64,000 nucleotides of DNA from Zoogloea sp. (GTDB lineage Bacteria > Pseudomonadota > Gammaproteobacteria > Burkholderiales > Rhodocyclaceae), in NCBI RefSeq assembly GCF_023150065.1, contig NZ_JAKLLN010000005.1:62001-126000 (forward strand), in the 5' to 3' direction. Below, piece after piece: positions 12,101-21,613 of the stretch. Within the stretch, counting starts at the first letter, position 1. Each line of letters begins with the position of its first letter. The notes under the pieces were generated by a model. The model made no database searches and was not told where the DNA came from. It saw only the letters and a program-made list of their open reading frames with translations. Both the position numbers and the translations under genes were made by a program.

Positions 12101-13150
12101 CGCCGCCAGCAACGCCGTATCGAGGAGCGGGATGCCCGCTTCCAGGGCATGGCCGAAAGCATGCCCGGAATTGCCTTTGAATTTCAGCGCGAGCCCGGGG
12201 GGCGCATCCGCATGCTCTACGTGAATCGCAGCGTGCGGCTGTTGTGTGGAATGGACGCCGACGAACTCGAGTCGGGTTTTCACTCCATCCTCGATTGCCT
12301 GCACCCGGATGACCAGGAAGCCTTCATGGCGGCCGTGGCGCAAAGCGAGGCGACGCTCGGCGAACTGGAGTGGATCGGGCGCCTGTGTGGTGAACGGGAC
12401 AGCTGGGTGAGCTTGCGGGCGATTCCCCGGCGCATCAATGGGCAAGTGGTGTGGACCGGTGTCGGCGTGGATATCACCGGAATGAAGGAAAAGGAACTGG
12501 AGATAGAGAACTCCCGTACGGCCCTGCGGGAGTTGGCGACCCACTCCGAAATGGTGCGGGAAGACGAACGTCGGCGAATGGCCCGTGAGGTGCATGATGA
12601 GCTGGGCCAGAATCTCACCGCACTGCGCATGGGGTTGGCGGTGCTGGGTGAGCGGGCCGGTGATCCGCGGCTTGTGGACGAATCATGCCGACTCAAGGGG
12701 CTCGTTGACCAGTCCATCCGAGTGGTCAGAGGCATCGCGACCACGCTGCGGCCGGCCGCCATGGACCTCGGGATTGCGGCCGCCCTGCGCTGGCTTTCCG
12801 GTGAGTTTGAAGTGAATGTCGGTCTGCCCTGTCTGGTCGATGTGGATGCCGGTTTGGTCATACCCGACGATGACCGCGCCACCGGTCTCTTCCGGATTGT
12901 TCAGGAGTCGCTGACGAACATTGCCCGCCATGCCTCGGCAACCCATGTGTGGATCCGCTTGCGCCGGATCAGCCGGCATCTGGTCCTGGAGGTGGGGGAC
13001 GACGGCTGTGGATTCGACGCCTCACAGAACAGCGGTGGTTTTGGCCTGCTCGGCATGCGTGAGCGCACGCTCAGCCTGGGCGGCGAGATGACGGTCCACA
13101 GCAAGCCCGGCGAGGGCACGGTGGTGTCGGTACATATTCCCTTTAATTGA
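9152..13150 (+). CDS. Membrane PAS sensor histidine kinase, NarX/DegS (HisKA_3) type
   Basis: This 1332-residue kinase starts at an ATG overlapping the previous stop codon. The N-terminus has about seven hydrophobic helices, then an extracytoplasmic stretch of about 240 residues, one further helix (LWTAVWLIGGMTALGGWALY) and several PAS domains. The HisKA_3 motif EVHDELGQNLTALRMGL puts the phosphorylated histidine near residue 1147. The ATPase domain shows VQESLTNIARHA, DDGCGFD and GGFGLLGMRERT. It overlaps the adjacent LuxR-type regulator gene region by position and surely signals to it. The stimulus is not evident. The unusually large sensory part suggests several inputs. Confidence 0.9.
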   Translation: MSGIRLLDRLAGLHRFVAGLLILFGGLAAILPLEQMLPGGYLTGPHAGGGLMLAGIAVIAAASAQRSRQRLALVLATLLVLDGCAGLLTVHGWMTLPEWPGRMSLASSLALVAAGVAVAGLVLAWSLLAQLATLGVLAIALMTILSLLLGDCAVGLSLSDGRVQPVSTSLALVMLALALAGVGMHRGDWCAFYRDRDDRRLTMIGVVIVLLSSLFVGVAGVSLTARAMLEAYDEALLARVVDRASRINQGLELARVDLGMTLDRLVAGEAADDGAALLSRYRSVGGVRPPAALIAEREGGGKWSYGIPLSEGLRLPLEWEGVSLIWEASPKLMLTRPVRYRDGRLGRVSAVVELGGADTGLFGLVSFGRTGEVVYCARINDRSQCLPSRFAAAAFVAPVEIRRTSIPMTRALNGENGVIIAPDYRGVQVKAAHMSIGRSLGIVEKVDLNELMEPTLSWLWTAVWLIGGMTALGGWALYRTAFPLAGALRRQRRKYEAILDHAPSALLTVSADGRVELLNTQAEALFCLSARSDHVSGLSSLVDDASVAAFLRECTAGSERQVRCLARRGDAPPLQVDVRLICVDIDGQRQVIAALDDCSERARRDHELACWEQVFMNAAWGIAVGDAEGVLLKDVNPAFARMHGYEREALIDRSIVDMFAPSERQGLTAHIARAHEVGQYRFESMHLRKDGSVFPVLVDVTVIYRPDGQVSVRFVNVQDISHQKEIEGLLRESEEVRSLLLDIQRDMVCRWQPDTTLIYANRACAEMFGESQEGMVGKRWGELMCRQIDGPDALHEFQATLAELAAHPRRIDLTLPIRHPKEGRLWVEWSLLPVYREGRLLEGVQVSGIDVTNRKLAEAALMESESSFRVLFDSLFHYTALLDREGRFVALNHRSAEFLGVMPAQVIGVPIWEVGAAAQVDGTPGILSRGVARAAAGESVRFEVQAMDRKGERVVHEFSMRPIPAEDGQIKHLLMEAHDITEYRRQQRRIEERDARFQGMAESMPGIAFEFQREPGGRIRMLYVNRSVRLLCGMDADELESGFHSILDCLHPDDQEAFMAAVAQSEATLGELEWIGRLCGERDSWVSLRAIPRRINGQVVWTGVGVDITGMKEKELEIENSRTALRELATHSEMVREDERRRMAREVHDELGQNLTALRMGLAVLGERAGDPRLVDESCRLKGLVDQSIRVVRGIATTLRPAAMDLGIAAALRWLSGEFEVNVGLPCLVDVDAGLVIPDDDRATGLFRIVQESLTNIARHASATHVWIRLRRISRHLVLEVGDDGCGFDASQNSGGFGLLGMRERTLSLGGEMTVHSKPGEGTVVSVHIPFN

Positions 13151-13158
13151 GGCTCTTC

Positions 13159-13809
13159 GTGCGAATCAGGATTTTGATGGCTGACGATCACTTTGTCGTC
13201 CGCCAGGGAATGCGCCAGATCATCGGTCTCTTTCCCGACATGGACGTGGTCGGTGAGGCCGCCGACGGTACAGAGCTGCTGAACGCCCTGGTCGACCGGG
13301 AGGTGGATCTGATCCTCCTCGACATGACCATGCCGGGTCTCAGTGGGGTCGACCTGATCGAGCGGATCGGCGTGCACCATCCCGGTCTCCCGATCCTGGT
13401 GTTGAGCATGCACAAGGAGGCTCAGATCGCTATTGGGGCGCTGAGGGCGGGAGCCAATGGTTATGTGACGAAGGACAGCGAACCCTCCACCCTGGCCGAA
13501 GCCATTCGCCGCGTGGCATCCGGCAAACGCTACGTGATGCCCGAGCTGGCAGAGGAGATGGTGTTCACGTCCCTGAACGAGCAGGCCACGCGCTTGAGCA
13601 TCCTGTCGCCCCGGGAGCGGGAGGTGCTGGAGATGATCGTTTCCGGCGACTCGATGGTGCAGATTGCCGACAAGCTTCACCTCAGCGCCAAGACGGTGTC
13701 CACCCACAAGACCCGGCTGATGCAGAAACTCAACATACAGAACAACGCCGAGCTGATTCTTGTGGCTACGTCCGAGGGGATCCGGCCGCGTGCGCCTGTG
13801 CCTGACTGA
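13159..13809 (+). CDS. NarL/LuxR-family response regulator
   Basis: The protein has 216 residues: a receiver with MADDHFVVRQGM, acceptor LILLDMTMPGLSG and lysine in GYVTKDSEP, then a LuxR-type helix-turn-helix (LSPREREVLEMIVSGDSM, TVSTHKTRLMQKL). It is the evident partner of the HisKA_3 kinase just upstream. I chose the GTG at 13159, six bases after GAGG; a TTG at 13147 overlapping the kinase stop and an ATG at 13177 are alternatives. The gene is convergent with the hybrid kinase on the other strand. Its targets are unknown. Confidence 0.92.
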   Translation: MRIRILMADDHFVVRQGMRQIIGLFPDMDVVGEAADGTELLNALVDREVDLILLDMTMPGLSGVDLIERIGVHHPGLPILVLSMHKEAQIAIGALRAGANGYVTKDSEPSTLAEAIRRVASGKRYVMPELAEEMVFTSLNEQATRLSILSPREREVLEMIVSGDSMVQIADKLHLSAKTVSTHKTRLMQKLNIQNNAELILVATSEGIRPRAPVPD

Positions 13810-13825
13810 GCCCGATTGTCTTCTC

Positions 13826-13845
13826 GTGCGCGGGAGCTCGCGCAC
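13826..13845. terminator. Hairpin between convergent genes
   Basis: A perfect 7-bp stem (GTGCGCG / CGCGCAC) with a six-base loop fills the gap between the LuxR-type regulator and the converging hybrid kinase. There is no T run on either side, so a role in termination is only suggested by its position. Confidence 0.4.
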
Positions 13846-16800
13846 CTAGCCTGAGGGAGGTGCCAGCGCGGCCTGGAGCCGGGCGAGGATGTCCGTCAGG
13901 CAGCCCTCCACGGCGGTGGTGCGAAGTTCGAGGGTCTCGGCATCCGCACCGTCGATGATGGCTGCTTCCAGGGCTGCCGCGCTCTGGCGGAGTGCCACCA
14001 TGCCAAGGGTGGCGCTGGCGCCCTTGAGGGAGTGCACCACCAGTCGCGCCGAGACGCTGTCACCCGCGGCGAGATGGGCCCGAAAGCTGATCATCGTATC
14101 TGCGCGGGTATGCACGAACTGCTTGAGCAAGCGCACATACAGGGAGGTGCGTCCCCCGAGGTTGGTCAGGGCGAAGTGTGTGTCCAGCTCCGGGTGGGGG
14201 GGCAGTCGGGCAATGAGTGCCCCGTCTGAATCCGGTGCGAGTCCCGCGGGCAGTCCCTTCAGCGGCTGCTGCGCGACACCACCAGGCGCTGAGGGTGGCG
14301 GTGGCGGCAGCCATTTGAGCAGCGCGGTGTAGAGGGTGGCCGGGTCCACCGGCTTGGTGATGAAGTCCACCATGCCTGCAGCCAGGCAGCGTGCCCGGTC
14401 TTCGGAGAAGGCGTTGGCGGTCATGGCGATGACCGGCAGCTTGCGCTGCTCGGCGTGCTCGCGGATCAGCCGGGTGGCTTCGATGCCATCCAGCCGGGGC
14501 ATCTGCATGTCCATCAACACCAGGTCGTAGCGGGCGCCGCGTACCTTGTCCAGCGCGTCGAGGCCATCCACCGCGGTGTCGGCCCGCAGGCCCACGGCGT
14601 CGAGGAGGTGCACCGCCACTTCCCGGTTGATGCTGTCGTCGTCCACCACCAGCAGGCGCACGCTGTTGCCTCGGGCGCGCAGCCGGGCTGCGGCTTCGTC
14701 CACCTCGGGCAGGCCGGTGGGGGTGATGGTGCCCTCGACGCCCGTCACGAACACCGCCGTGAACCAGAAGGTGCTGCCCTTGCCGGCTTCGCTGTCCACG
14801 CCGGCCTCGCCGCCCATCAGCCGGGCCAGGCGGCGGGTGATGGCCAGGCCCAGCCCGGTGCCACCGAAACGCCGGGTGGTGGACACGTCGGCCTGCACGA
14901 AACTTTCGAACAGGCTGGCCTGGGCCTCCTTGCTCAGACCGATGCCCGTGTCGCTGACTTCAAAGCGCACAGTCAGCCGGCCCTCCTGCCTGTCGACGAT
15001 GCGGGCGCGGAGGCGAACGGCGCCGGAGGGGGTGAATTTGACCGCGTTGCTGGCCAGGTTGAGAAGGGCCTGACGCACCCGGGTGACGTCACCCCGCACC
15101 CACAGGGGCTCCTCCTCGCAGGATGCCTCCACCTGCAAGGCCTTGGTCCGGGCCGACTCGGCGATCATGGAGCGGACCTGGTCGAGCACGGCCGCCACCG
15201 GGAAATTGACGGTTTCCAGTTCGAGGCGCCCGGACTCGATCTTCGACAGGTCGAGGATGTCGTTGATGATGGTCAGCAGGTGCCGGGCCGAGGCGTCGAT
15301 CTTGTGCAGGTAGTCGGCATCCCCCGGGTCGCGCCGGAGGCTGTTCTGCATCAGGTGGCACAGCCCCAGGATGGCGTTCATGGGGGTGCGGATTTCGTGG
15401 CTCATGTTGGCCAGGAAGGCGCTCTTGGCCCGGCTGGCCGCATCGGCCTGGGCCTTGGCCCGGACGAGCTCTTCAGTGCGTGAGGCGACCAGTTCTTCCA
15501 GGTGCTCACGGTGCTGGTCCAGCTCCCGGGCGAGGCGCTTTTTCTCGGTGATGTCTTCCTTGACGGCCACGTAGTGGGTCACCTGGCCGTCGGTGTCGAA
15601 AACAGGGCTGATCACGGCGAACTCGATGAACTCGCTGCCATCCTTGCGGAGGTTGGAGAATTCCCCCTTCCAGATGTGGCCGGCCTCAAGGCTTGCCCAC
15701 AGTTCGGCGTAGAGGGGCGACGGAGTCTGGCCGGATTTCAGGATGCGCGGGTTCTGCCCCTGGACTTCTTCCCGGCTGTAGCCGGTGGAGCGCAGGAAGG
15801 CGTCATTCACATACTCGATCTCGCCGGACAGATTGGTGATGACGATGCTCTCGGGGCTTTGTTCGATGGCCATGGAGAGCTTGCGCAGCTCCGCCTCGGC
15901 CTGCACCCGCTCGGTGATGTCGTGGACGATGGAATAGAGCAGCTGACGTTCGCCAATGTCGATGGGGCCGCTGAAGCACTCCACATGACGGATCGAGCCG
16001 TCCGCCCGGCGGTGGTCGAACAGGAAGTGGTCCCGCTGGATGCTGCGGGCCCGCAGCATCACATCGTGGATCTGCTCGTGGCTGAGGGTGTTGATCTGGG
16101 TGATCTTCATGGCCCGCAGCTCGTCCTGCGTCCAGCCGTAGTAGTGGGCAGCGGCCTGGTTGGCGTCGATGATGGCTCCGTCCGCCGGGTCGATGATGAG
16201 CATCACCGAGCTGCTGTTCTCGAAGAAGCTCCGGTAGCGGTTCTCGCTCCGGGCAATGGCGTGCATCCGGGATTCCAGGTCGTGGTTGAGGCTGGCCAGC
16301 GCCAGCCGGTCGGCGTCCTCCTGGGCGGCACGACGCCGGAGCTCTGCCACCATGGTGTTGAATCCCCCATTCACCCGGGCCAGCTCGGGGGGCAGCCCGT
16401 CGGTGGGGAGGCGTAGATCCAGCTCGCCACAGCTCACCTTCAGGGACGCATCGGTGAGGCGGACGATCCAGTTCTCCACCAGGTGATGGAGAACGTAGCG
16501 GGCGAGGAGCAGGGACGCCAGTGCGGTACAGGCCAGCAGGCCAATCCGCCACCACAGGCCCTCGTTGATCTCCTGCAGCACCTGTCCGATGGGCGCGCCC
16601 ACGCTGACGAAAAGTGCACCGCCCGCCAGTTCCACCGGTGCCAGGATGAAGAGCCGCTCCACGTCATCGAGGCCATGCATCACGATGCGTCGCTCCCCGG
16701 CCTCAAGGGCTGCGATCAGCCGGCTGCGGTCGTCGGGATTGAGGCTTGTGCCGCGCCAGCGCTCCGGTTCGGGATAGCGCGAGATGATCTCCCCTTTGGC

Positions 16801-17406
16801 CGAGAACAGCACGGAGGCCCATCCCTCCGGCAGGATGTAGCTGGCGGTCAGGCGGTCGAACCAGGTGATGTCGGTGGCTGCGAACACGGCCGCCCGGAAC
16901 CGTCCATCGGCGTCCGTGACGGGATAGCCAAAAGTGATCCCGGGCTTGCCGGTGATCTTGCCGGTGAGGAACTGCCCGGCATTGAGGTCGGTGCTCGTCC
17001 TGGCGGCGCGAAACCAGTTCCGTTCACTGACGTTGACGGGGGCGGTGAGGGGCAGGGAGCTGCAGAAGACCGACCCCTCCGCCGTGGCGGCTCCGATGAT
17101 GGTGATGTCGCTCACTGACCGGAGCAGGCGCTCGGCCAGCCCGTTGCAGGCCTCGGGGTCCAGGTCCTTCAGGTCGTTGGCATGGGCCATGGTGGACAGC
17201 AGCTGTTTCACCTGGCGGCGGGCGGCGGCCTCCTCGATGCGCGCGCTGCGCACCATGGTCAGGGCCCGCTGTTCGATGTCGGCGACAGCTTTCTCCCGCT
17301 CCACGCGGTAGTCGTGAACGACCAGCACGGCCAGGGGGGCCAGGGTCAGCAGCAGGATCAGCCACAAGCGATGGCTGAGAGAGGGGTTGCGGAGCACGGA
17401 GTCCAC
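13846..17406 (-). CDS. Hybrid sensor histidine kinase (Cache-HAMP-PAS-PAS-HisKA-HATPase-REC-Hpt)
   Basis: This 1186-residue kinase has an N-terminal membrane helix ([17 protein letters not shown]), a periplasmic Cache-like sensor of about 250 residues, a second helix and a HAMP domain. Two PAS domains follow, then HisKA with [12 protein letters not shown], an ATPase domain ([25 protein letters not shown]), a receiver ([32 protein letters not shown]) and a C-terminal Hpt domain ([13 protein letters not shown]). A complete His-Asp-His relay is thus built into one chain, and a separate final response regulator is expected. The start is a GTG at 17406 with no strong ribosome site. An Hpt output fits a phosphorelay feeding the HsbR-like receiver nearby, but that link is inference. 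Confidence 0.92.
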   Translation of the reverse strand: MDSVLRNPSLSHRLWLILLLTLAPLAVLVVHDYRVEREKAVADIEQRALTMVRSARIEEAAARRQVKQLLSTMAHANDLKDLDPEACNGLAERLLRSVSDITIIGAATAEGSVFCSSLPLTAPVNVSERNWFRAARTSTDLNAGQFLTGKITGKPGITFGYPVTDADGRFRAAVFAATDITWFDRLTASYILPEGWASVLFSAKGEIISRYPEPERWRGTSLNPDDRSRLIAALEAGERRIVMHGLDDVERLFILAPVELAGGALFVSVGAPIGQVLQEINEGLWWRIGLLACTALASLLLARYVLHHLVENWIVRLTDASLKVSCGELDLRLPTDGLPPELARVNGGFNTMVAELRRRAAQEDADRLALASLNHDLESRMHAIARSENRYRSFFENSSSVMLIIDPADGAIIDANQAAAHYYGWTQDELRAMKITQINTLSHEQIHDVMLRARSIQRDHFLFDHRRADGSIRHVECFSGPIDIGERQLLYSIVHDITERVQAEAELRKLSMAIEQSPESIVITNLSGEIEYVNDAFLRSTGYSREEVQGQNPRILKSGQTPSPLYAELWASLEAGHIWKGEFSNLRKDGSEFIEFAVISPVFDTDGQVTHYVAVKEDITEKKRLARELDQHREHLEELVASRTEELVRAKAQADAASRAKSAFLANMSHEIRTPMNAILGLCHLMQNSLRRDPGDADYLHKIDASARHLLTIINDILDLSKIESGRLELETVNFPVAAVLDQVRSMIAESARTKALQVEASCEEEPLWVRGDVTRVRQALLNLASNAVKFTPSGAVRLRARIVDRQEGRLTVRFEVSDTGIGLSKEAQASLFESFVQADVSTTRRFGGTGLGLAITRRLARLMGGEAGVDSEAGKGSTFWFTAVFVTGVEGTITPTGLPEVDEAAARLRARGNSVRLLVVDDDSINREVAVHLLDAVGLRADTAVDGLDALDKVRGARYDLVLMDMQMPRLDGIEATRLIREHAEQRKLPVIAMTANAFSEDRARCLAAGMVDFITKPVDPATLYTALLKWLPPPPPSAPGGVAQQPLKGLPAGLAPDSDGALIARLPPHPELDTHFALTNLGGRTSLYVRLLKQFVHTRADTMISFRAHLAAGDSVSARLVVHSLKGASATLGMVALRQSAAALEAAIIDGADAETLELRTTAVEGCLTDILARLQAALAPPSG

Positions 17407-17521
17407 CCGGTCAGGGGCCGATTAGCTGATGGATATCAGCGGATTATGCGCCACTGCCTGTCACCCGCGGCATCCGTGTAAACCGCGGTGGCCGCCTCCA
17501 CCGTTCCGCGTCTGTCCGCTT

Positions 17522-17537
17522 TGTCGCAAGCCCGACA
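17522..17537 (+). promoter_or_regulatory. NifA upstream activator site 1 for nifB
   Basis: The sequence is TGT-N10-ACA, the consensus NifA enhancer. It lies 95 bases upstream of the -24 element of the nifB promoter and 41 bases, close to four helical turns, from the second site. Confidence 0.75.
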
Positions 17538-17562
17538 TGCCCCCCGGGGCCGGCCGCCGATT

Positions 17563-17578
17563 GTCTCGACCGCGACAT
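17563..17578 (+). promoter_or_regulatory. NifA upstream activator site 2 for nifB
   Basis: This is a second exact TGT-N10-ACA, 54 bases upstream of the -24 element. Paired NifA sites ahead of a sigma-54 promoter are usual for nif operons. Confidence 0.75.
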
Positions 17579-17632
17579 TCGAGAATTTCCACGAAACCAG
17601 GCAAGTTAATGATCTGAAACAGGAATTTTGTC

Positions 17633-17648
17633 TGGCATGGATCTGGCT
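17633..17648 (+). promoter_or_regulatory. Sigma-54 promoter of the nifB operon
   Basis: TGGCAT-N5-TGGCT keeps the essential GG at -24 and GC at -12 with the correct spacing; it differs from consensus (TGGCAC-N5-TTGCW) at two bases. Transcription would start near 17660, giving a leader of about 47 bases before nifB. The 300-base gap 17407-17706 otherwise holds only the two NifA sites. Confidence 0.72.
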
Positions 17649-17706
17649 ATCTGTCTCTCAAACGAGACCTATACGTCCCCCCGAACAGAGACAAGGAGCC
17701 GCCCCC

Positions 17707-19278
17707 ATGCAAAGCGCCTATATCAGCCTTGGTGACCTGAAAGCCAATCGCAACGCACTGGCCGAGCCCGTCGCCAGTGAATCCGCCGGGGGCTGTTCCA
17801 GCTCCGGTGGTGCCGGCAAGTCCAGCTGTGGTTCGTCGGGTGGCCCCGACGACATGCCCAGCGAGATCTGGGACAAGGTCAAGAACCACCCCTGCTACTC
17901 CGAGGAGGCCCACCACCACTTTGCCCGCATGCACGTGGCGGTGGCGCCGGCCTGCAACATCCAGTGCAACTACTGCAATCGCAAGTACGACTGCAGCAAC
18001 GAGAGCCGCCCCGGCGTGGTCAGCCAGAAGCTGACGCCCGACCAGGCGGTGAAGAAGGTGCTGGCGGTGGCCAGCGAGATCCCGCAGATGACAGTGCTCG
18101 GCATCGCTGGCCCCGGCGACGCCCTGGCCAATCCGAAGAAGACCTTCGACACCATGCGCCAGCTCACCGAGAAGGCGCCGGACATCAAGCTGTGCCTGTC
18201 CACCAACGGCCTGGCCCTGCCGGAGATGGTGGACGAGATCTGCAAGCACAACATCGACCACGTCACCATCACCATCAACATGGTGGACCCGGAGATCGGC
18301 GCCAAGATCTATCCGTGGATCTTCTGGAACCACCAGCGGGTCACCGGCGTCGAGGCCGCGCGCATCCTGCACGAGCAGCAGATGAAGGGCCTGGAGATGC
18401 TCACCGCCCGCGGCGTGCTCACCAAGATCAACTCGGTGCTGATCCCGGGCATCAACGACGAGCACCTGATCGAAGTGAACCGCGAGGTCAAGAAGCGCGG
18501 CGCCTTCCTGCACAACATCATGCCGCTGATCAGCGAGGCCGAGCACGGCACCCACTTCGGCCTCACCGGCCAGCGCGGCCCCAGCGCCCAGGAGCTGAAG
18601 GCCGTGCAGGACGCCTGCATGGGCGGCGCCAACCTGATGCGCCACTGCCGCCAGTGCCGCGCCGACGCGGTGGGCCTGCTGGGCGAAGACCGCAGCGAGG
18701 AGTTCACCCTCGACAAGATCGAGGAGATGGACATCGTCTATGACATCGACAAGCGCCGCGCCTACCAGGAGAAGGTCGAGGCCGAGCGCCAGGCCCAGCA
18801 CCAGGCCAAGGTGGACGCCCTGGCCGATGCGCTGGACGCCAGCCTGATCGCCGGCCAGGAAGACCTCAAGGTGCTGGTGGCCGTGGCCACCGAAGGCCAG
18901 GGCCGGGTCAATCAGCACTTCGGCCACGCCACCGAATTCCAGATCTTCGAAGTGAGCCGCAAGGAGGCCCTGTTCGTCGGCCACCGCCGCGTCGATCTGT
19001 ACTGCCAGGGCGGTTACGGCGAGGACGAGCAGCTGCCCTCCATCGTCAATGCCATCAACGACTGCCACGCCGTGCTGGTCTCCAAGATCGGCGCCTGCCC
19101 CCGCGATGAGCTGAAGGCCGCCGGCATCGAGCCGGTCGAGGAGTACGCCCACGAGTTCATCGAGAAGGCCGCCCTGACCTGGTTTGCCGACTACTGCACC
19201 CGGGTGGCCAGCGGCGCCATTGCCCACCAGGAGCGCGGCGACGCCCGCATCCGCCAGGGCGCCGTGATGGCGGCCTGA
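17707..19278 (+). CDS. nifB: NifB, nitrogenase FeMo-cofactor biosynthesis radical SAM enzyme
   Basis: NifB has 523 residues and fuses two 4Fe-4S clusters with a carbide carbon to form NifB-co, the precursor of FeMo-cofactor. The radical-SAM motif is CNIQCNYC (about residues 82-89), followed by further cysteines in KYDCSN. After residue 380 comes a NifX/NafY-like cofactor-binding domain ([21 protein letters not shown]), so this is the long fused form typical of proteobacteria. The ATG at 17707 is preceded by AAGGAG. The serine-, glycine- and cysteine-rich N-terminus ([10 protein letters not shown]) is also usual. It is first in an operon led by a sigma-54 promoter with two NifA sites. Confidence 0.98.
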   Translation: MQSAYISLGDLKANRNALAEPVASESAGGCSSSGGAGKSSCGSSGGPDDMPSEIWDKVKNHPCYSEEAHHHFARMHVAVAPACNIQCNYCNRKYDCSNESRPGVVSQKLTPDQAVKKVLAVASEIPQMTVLGIAGPGDALANPKKTFDTMRQLTEKAPDIKLCLSTNGLALPEMVDEICKHNIDHVTITINMVDPEIGAKIYPWIFWNHQRVTGVEAARILHEQQMKGLEMLTARGVLTKINSVLIPGINDEHLIEVNREVKKRGAFLHNIMPLISEAEHGTHFGLTGQRGPSAQELKAVQDACMGGANLMRHCRQCRADAVGLLGEDRSEEFTLDKIEEMDIVYDIDKRRAYQEKVEAERQAQHQAKVDALADALDASLIAGQEDLKVLVAVATEGQGRVNQHFGHATEFQIFEVSRKEALFVGHRRVDLYCQGGYGEDEQLPSIVNAINDCHAVLVSKIGACPRDELKAAGIEPVEEYAHEFIEKAALTWFADYCTRVASGAIAHQERGDARIRQGAVMAA

Positions 19279-19320
19279 CTACCCGACCCGTTCCATACCC
19301 ACTACCGCTAGGAGACCATC

Positions 19321-19515
19321 ATGGCCCTCAAGATCATCGGTTCCACCTGCTCCGGTTGCTCCGCCTGCGACCCGGAATGCCCCAACGACGCCATCCGTGA
19401 AAAGAGCGGCGTCTTCATCATCGACCCGGCCAAGTGCACCGAGTGCGAAGGCCACTACGACACGCCCCAGTGCGTGGCGGTGTGCCCGGTCGATGGCTGC
19501 ATCGTGAAGGCCTGA
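19321..19515 (+). CDS. fdxN: 2[4Fe-4S] ferredoxin, FdxN type
   Basis: This 64-residue ferredoxin has CSGCSACDPECP and a second motif CTECEGHYDTPQCVAVCP, with the longer spacing between the second and third cysteines found in nif-linked ferredoxins. It follows nifB by 42 bases and has a ribosome site in TAGGAGACC. FdxN-type ferredoxins are thought to supply electrons to NifB or nitrogenase reductase. It is very likely part of the nifB operon. Confidence 0.95.
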   Translation: MALKIIGSTCSGCSACDPECPNDAIREKSGVFIIDPAKCTECEGHYDTPQCVAVCPVDGCIVKA

Positions 19516-19517
19516 TC

Positions 19518-19901
19518 ATGCTGCCCAATGTGATTGTGAATCCGGCCGCCGAAAAGTTCATGCGCCGCATGGTGCGTTTTGCGGGCCAGGGCGAGGGCGC
19601 CGGCTTTCGCCTTACGGTAAGTGCGGGCGGCTGCTCGGGCTACAGCTCCGAGTTCACCGTCGAGGGCGCGCCCCTGGCCGGTGACGAGGTGCTGGCGGTC
19701 GGCGATCTCAAGCTCTTCCTGCCGGCCGAATCGCGGCTGATGCTGGATGGCGTGACCATCGACTTTTCCGACACCCCCACCGCCAGCGGTCTGACCTTCT
19801 TCAACCCCAACGCCGGTGCCTGTGGCTGCTCCTCCAGCAGCACCAGCGCGCCGCCGCCGGGGGTGGTGAAGGTAGACATCGGCTCCATCCGGCGCAGCTG
19901 A
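19518..19901 (+). CDS. IscA/HesB-family iron-sulfur assembly protein of the nif cluster
   Basis: The 127-residue protein has an A-type scaffold domain with the three expected cysteines, one in SAGGCSGYSSEF and two near the C-terminus in GACGCSSSS. A-type proteins bind Fe or Fe-S clusters and pass them to targets; the nif-linked form is often called IscA-nif or HesB. It starts two bases after the fdxN stop codon, so the two are probably translationally coupled. The tail after the CGCS motif (about 25 residues) is longer than in housekeeping IscA. Confidence 0.92.
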   Translation: MLPNVIVNPAAEKFMRRMVRFAGQGEGAGFRLTVSAGGCSGYSSEFTVEGAPLAGDEVLAVGDLKLFLPAESRLMLDGVTIDFSDTPTASGLTFFNPNAGACGCSSSSTSAPPPGVVKVDIGSIRRS

Positions 19902-19914
19902 GGCGGGAGTGAGC

Positions 19915-20478
19915 ATGTCGACCAGCGGATCGCCCGGTGTCACCCCCGGCTTCGAGGACGCCGTCCTCGGGGCCGGGCTGACGCCTGCTGTGGAGGCGCT
20001 GATCGACAAGGCCGGCCGCGCCGGCATCGGCGACGAGGGTGCGCTGGAGATGCTGCGGCGGGCCCGTGCCCTGGCACCCGCACACCCCGCGCCGCTGATC
20101 GCCCACTACCGTTTTCATTTCTACGCCAACCGCCTGCCCGAAGCCCGGGCCGTGGCGCTGGAGGCCATCGCCCTGGCGGCCGCCCAGCTCGGCCTGCCGG
20201 CTGACTGGCGCCAGGTGCAACCCCTGGTGGAGTGGGGCCCCGGCCGCCTGGCCGAACTGCGCGCCCACGCAGTGGCTCCACGCTTCTATCTGTTTGCCCT
20301 GAAGGGCTACGCCTACCTCAGCCTGCGCCTCGGCGAGGCGGAGGAGGGCGCCGCCGTGCTGGCCCTGCTCGAACAGCTCGACCCCACCGACAGCCTCGGC
20401 CACCGGGTGCTGGGGGCGGTGCTGGCCCGGGCCGGGCGCGACGTGGACTACGACGAACCCCTGGAGGCCGCGCCATGA
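19915..20478 (+). CDS. nif-associated helical-repeat (TPR-like) protein
   Basis: This 187-residue protein is predicted all-helical, with TPR-like segments (ALEMLRRARALAPAHPAPLIAHYRFHFYANRLPEARAVALEAIALA and, later, FALKGYAYLSLRLGEAEEGAAVLALLEQLDP). It contains no cysteine. I do not recognise a named family. Its place between the IscA-like gene and the LRV gene, with an ATGA-type overlap to the latter, suggests a protein-protein adaptor in Fe-S delivery or nitrogenase assembly. I preferred the ATG at 19915, six bases after GGGAG, over the GTG at 19909. Confidence 0.75.
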   Translation: MSTSGSPGVTPGFEDAVLGAGLTPAVEALIDKAGRAGIGDEGALEMLRRARALAPAHPAPLIAHYRFHFYANRLPEARAVALEAIALAAAQLGLPADWRQVQPLVEWGPGRLAELRAHAVAPRFYLFALKGYAYLSLRLGEAEEGAAVLALLEQLDPTDSLGHRVLGAVLARAGRDVDYDEPLEAAP

Positions 20479-21275
20479 ACACGGCCACCCGGGATGGCGC
20501 CGCCAGCTGGACTCCGAACGAGCCGCCCAGCGTGGACTGGCTCGGCCGCAATCTGGACTGTGGCCGCTGCGTCAATCAGGGCTTGCTGGCCGGCGGCAAG
20601 TGTCAGCCGGCTTTCTCCTGCGTCTTCGATCGCTACGCCAAGCGCATCGACCGTTTCTTCCGCTGGAATCCGGGGCTGGCCAACGACTACCTGGAGTACC
20701 CGTATTTCGAGGTGCGCGCCGTGGCCTCCCGCTCGGCCGACGTGTTCCGCCTGGTCGGGCTGATGCACGACCCGGACGAGACGGTGCGCCTGCACGTGGC
20801 CTTGCGCCTGCCCCAGCGATTGCTGGCCGAGCTGCGCAAGGACCCCGACCGGGAGGTGCGCATCCGGGTCGCCCATCGCCTCGACGCCAACATGCTGGTG
20901 GAGATGGCCGACGACCCGGACTACTTCGTGCGCAAGCTGGTGGCTCAGCGCCTGCCGCTGCCGCTCCTGCCGCGCATGGTGGCCGACCCCGACCAGGAGG
21001 TGCGCCTGGCCGTGGCGGCGCGCCTGCAGGTGCCGGCCCTGCTGGCCCTGCGCAATGACCCGGAGGTGGCTGTGCGGCGGGCGGTGGTGCATCGCCTGCC
21101 GGTCGGCCTGCTGCCCGAAATGGCCGGCGACCCGGCCTGGGAGGTGCGCTGGGAAGTGGCTCAGTACGCCGACCCGGCCCTGGCCCGGCGCCTGCTGCTC
21201 GACGCCGAGGCCGAAGTCCGCGACGCGGCCCGTGCCCGTCTCAACACCCTTGAACCGGAGGCCCGCCATGGGTGA
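20475..21275 (+). CDS. LRV-repeat protein with N-terminal 4Fe-4S domain
   Basis: The 266-residue protein opens with a cysteine cluster (LDCGRCVNQGLLAGGKCQPAFSC) matching the LRV_FeS domain. It continues as at least seven 24-residue leucine-rich-variant repeats of the form D-P-D-x-x-V-R-x-x-V-A-x-R-L. The structurally solved founding member is the Azotobacter vinelandii LRV protein, encoded beside nif genes; its function is still unknown. The ATG overlaps the previous stop by four bases, and the 3' end overlaps nifZ by eight. A role in nitrogenase cluster assembly is inferred from context only. Confidence 0.9.
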   Translation: MNTATRDGAASWTPNEPPSVDWLGRNLDCGRCVNQGLLAGGKCQPAFSCVFDRYAKRIDRFFRWNPGLANDYLEYPYFEVRAVASRSADVFRLVGLMHDPDETVRLHVALRLPQRLLAELRKDPDREVRIRVAHRLDANMLVEMADDPDYFVRKLVAQRLPLPLLPRMVADPDQEVRLAVAARLQVPALLALRNDPEVAVRRAVVHRLPVGLLPEMAGDPAWEVRWEVAQYADPALARRLLLDAEAEVRDAARARLNTLEPEARHG

Positions 21276-21609
21276 CATCTCCCGCGACAGCGACGTCATC
21301 GAGCTTGAAGGCCCCCCCCAGTTCGACTTCGGCGAACGGGTGGTGAGCCGCTACAAGGTGCGCAACGACGGCACCTACCCCGGCAAGGATGTGGGTGAGG
21401 TGCTGGTGAACAAGGGGGACGTGGGCTACGTCACCTCGGTGGGCACCTTCCTGCAGCAGTTCTACATCTACGCCGTCGAGTTCGTCTCCACCGGCCACAA
21501 GGTCGGCATGCGCGCCCGTGAAATCGTGTCCCTCGACAAGTTGCCGCCCCATGTCGCCGAAGCCCTCGGCGGCGACAAGGTGGCGCAGCTCGCCCACATC
21601 AAGGAGTAA
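21268..21609 (+). CDS. nifZ: NifZ, nitrogenase P-cluster maturation protein
   Basis: This 113-residue protein carries the NifZ domain: PPQFDFGERVVSRYKVRNDGTYPGKDVGEVLVNKGDVGYV, then FLQQFYIYAVEF and VGMRAREI. NifZ works with NifH in forming the second P-cluster of NifDK in Azotobacter. The ATG at 21268 follows GGAGGCCCGCC and overlaps the LRV gene. A second, shorter NifZ-family gene follows directly. Confidence 0.93.
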   Translation: MGDISRDSDVIELEGPPQFDFGERVVSRYKVRNDGTYPGKDVGEVLVNKGDVGYVTSVGTFLQQFYIYAVEFVSTGHKVGMRAREIVSLDKLPPHVAEALGGDKVAQLAHIKE

Positions 21610-21613
21610 GGCC

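Noticed and set aside
17647-19227. 526-codon minus-strand frame under nifB
   Set aside because: It is the antisense shadow of nifB with low-complexity composition.
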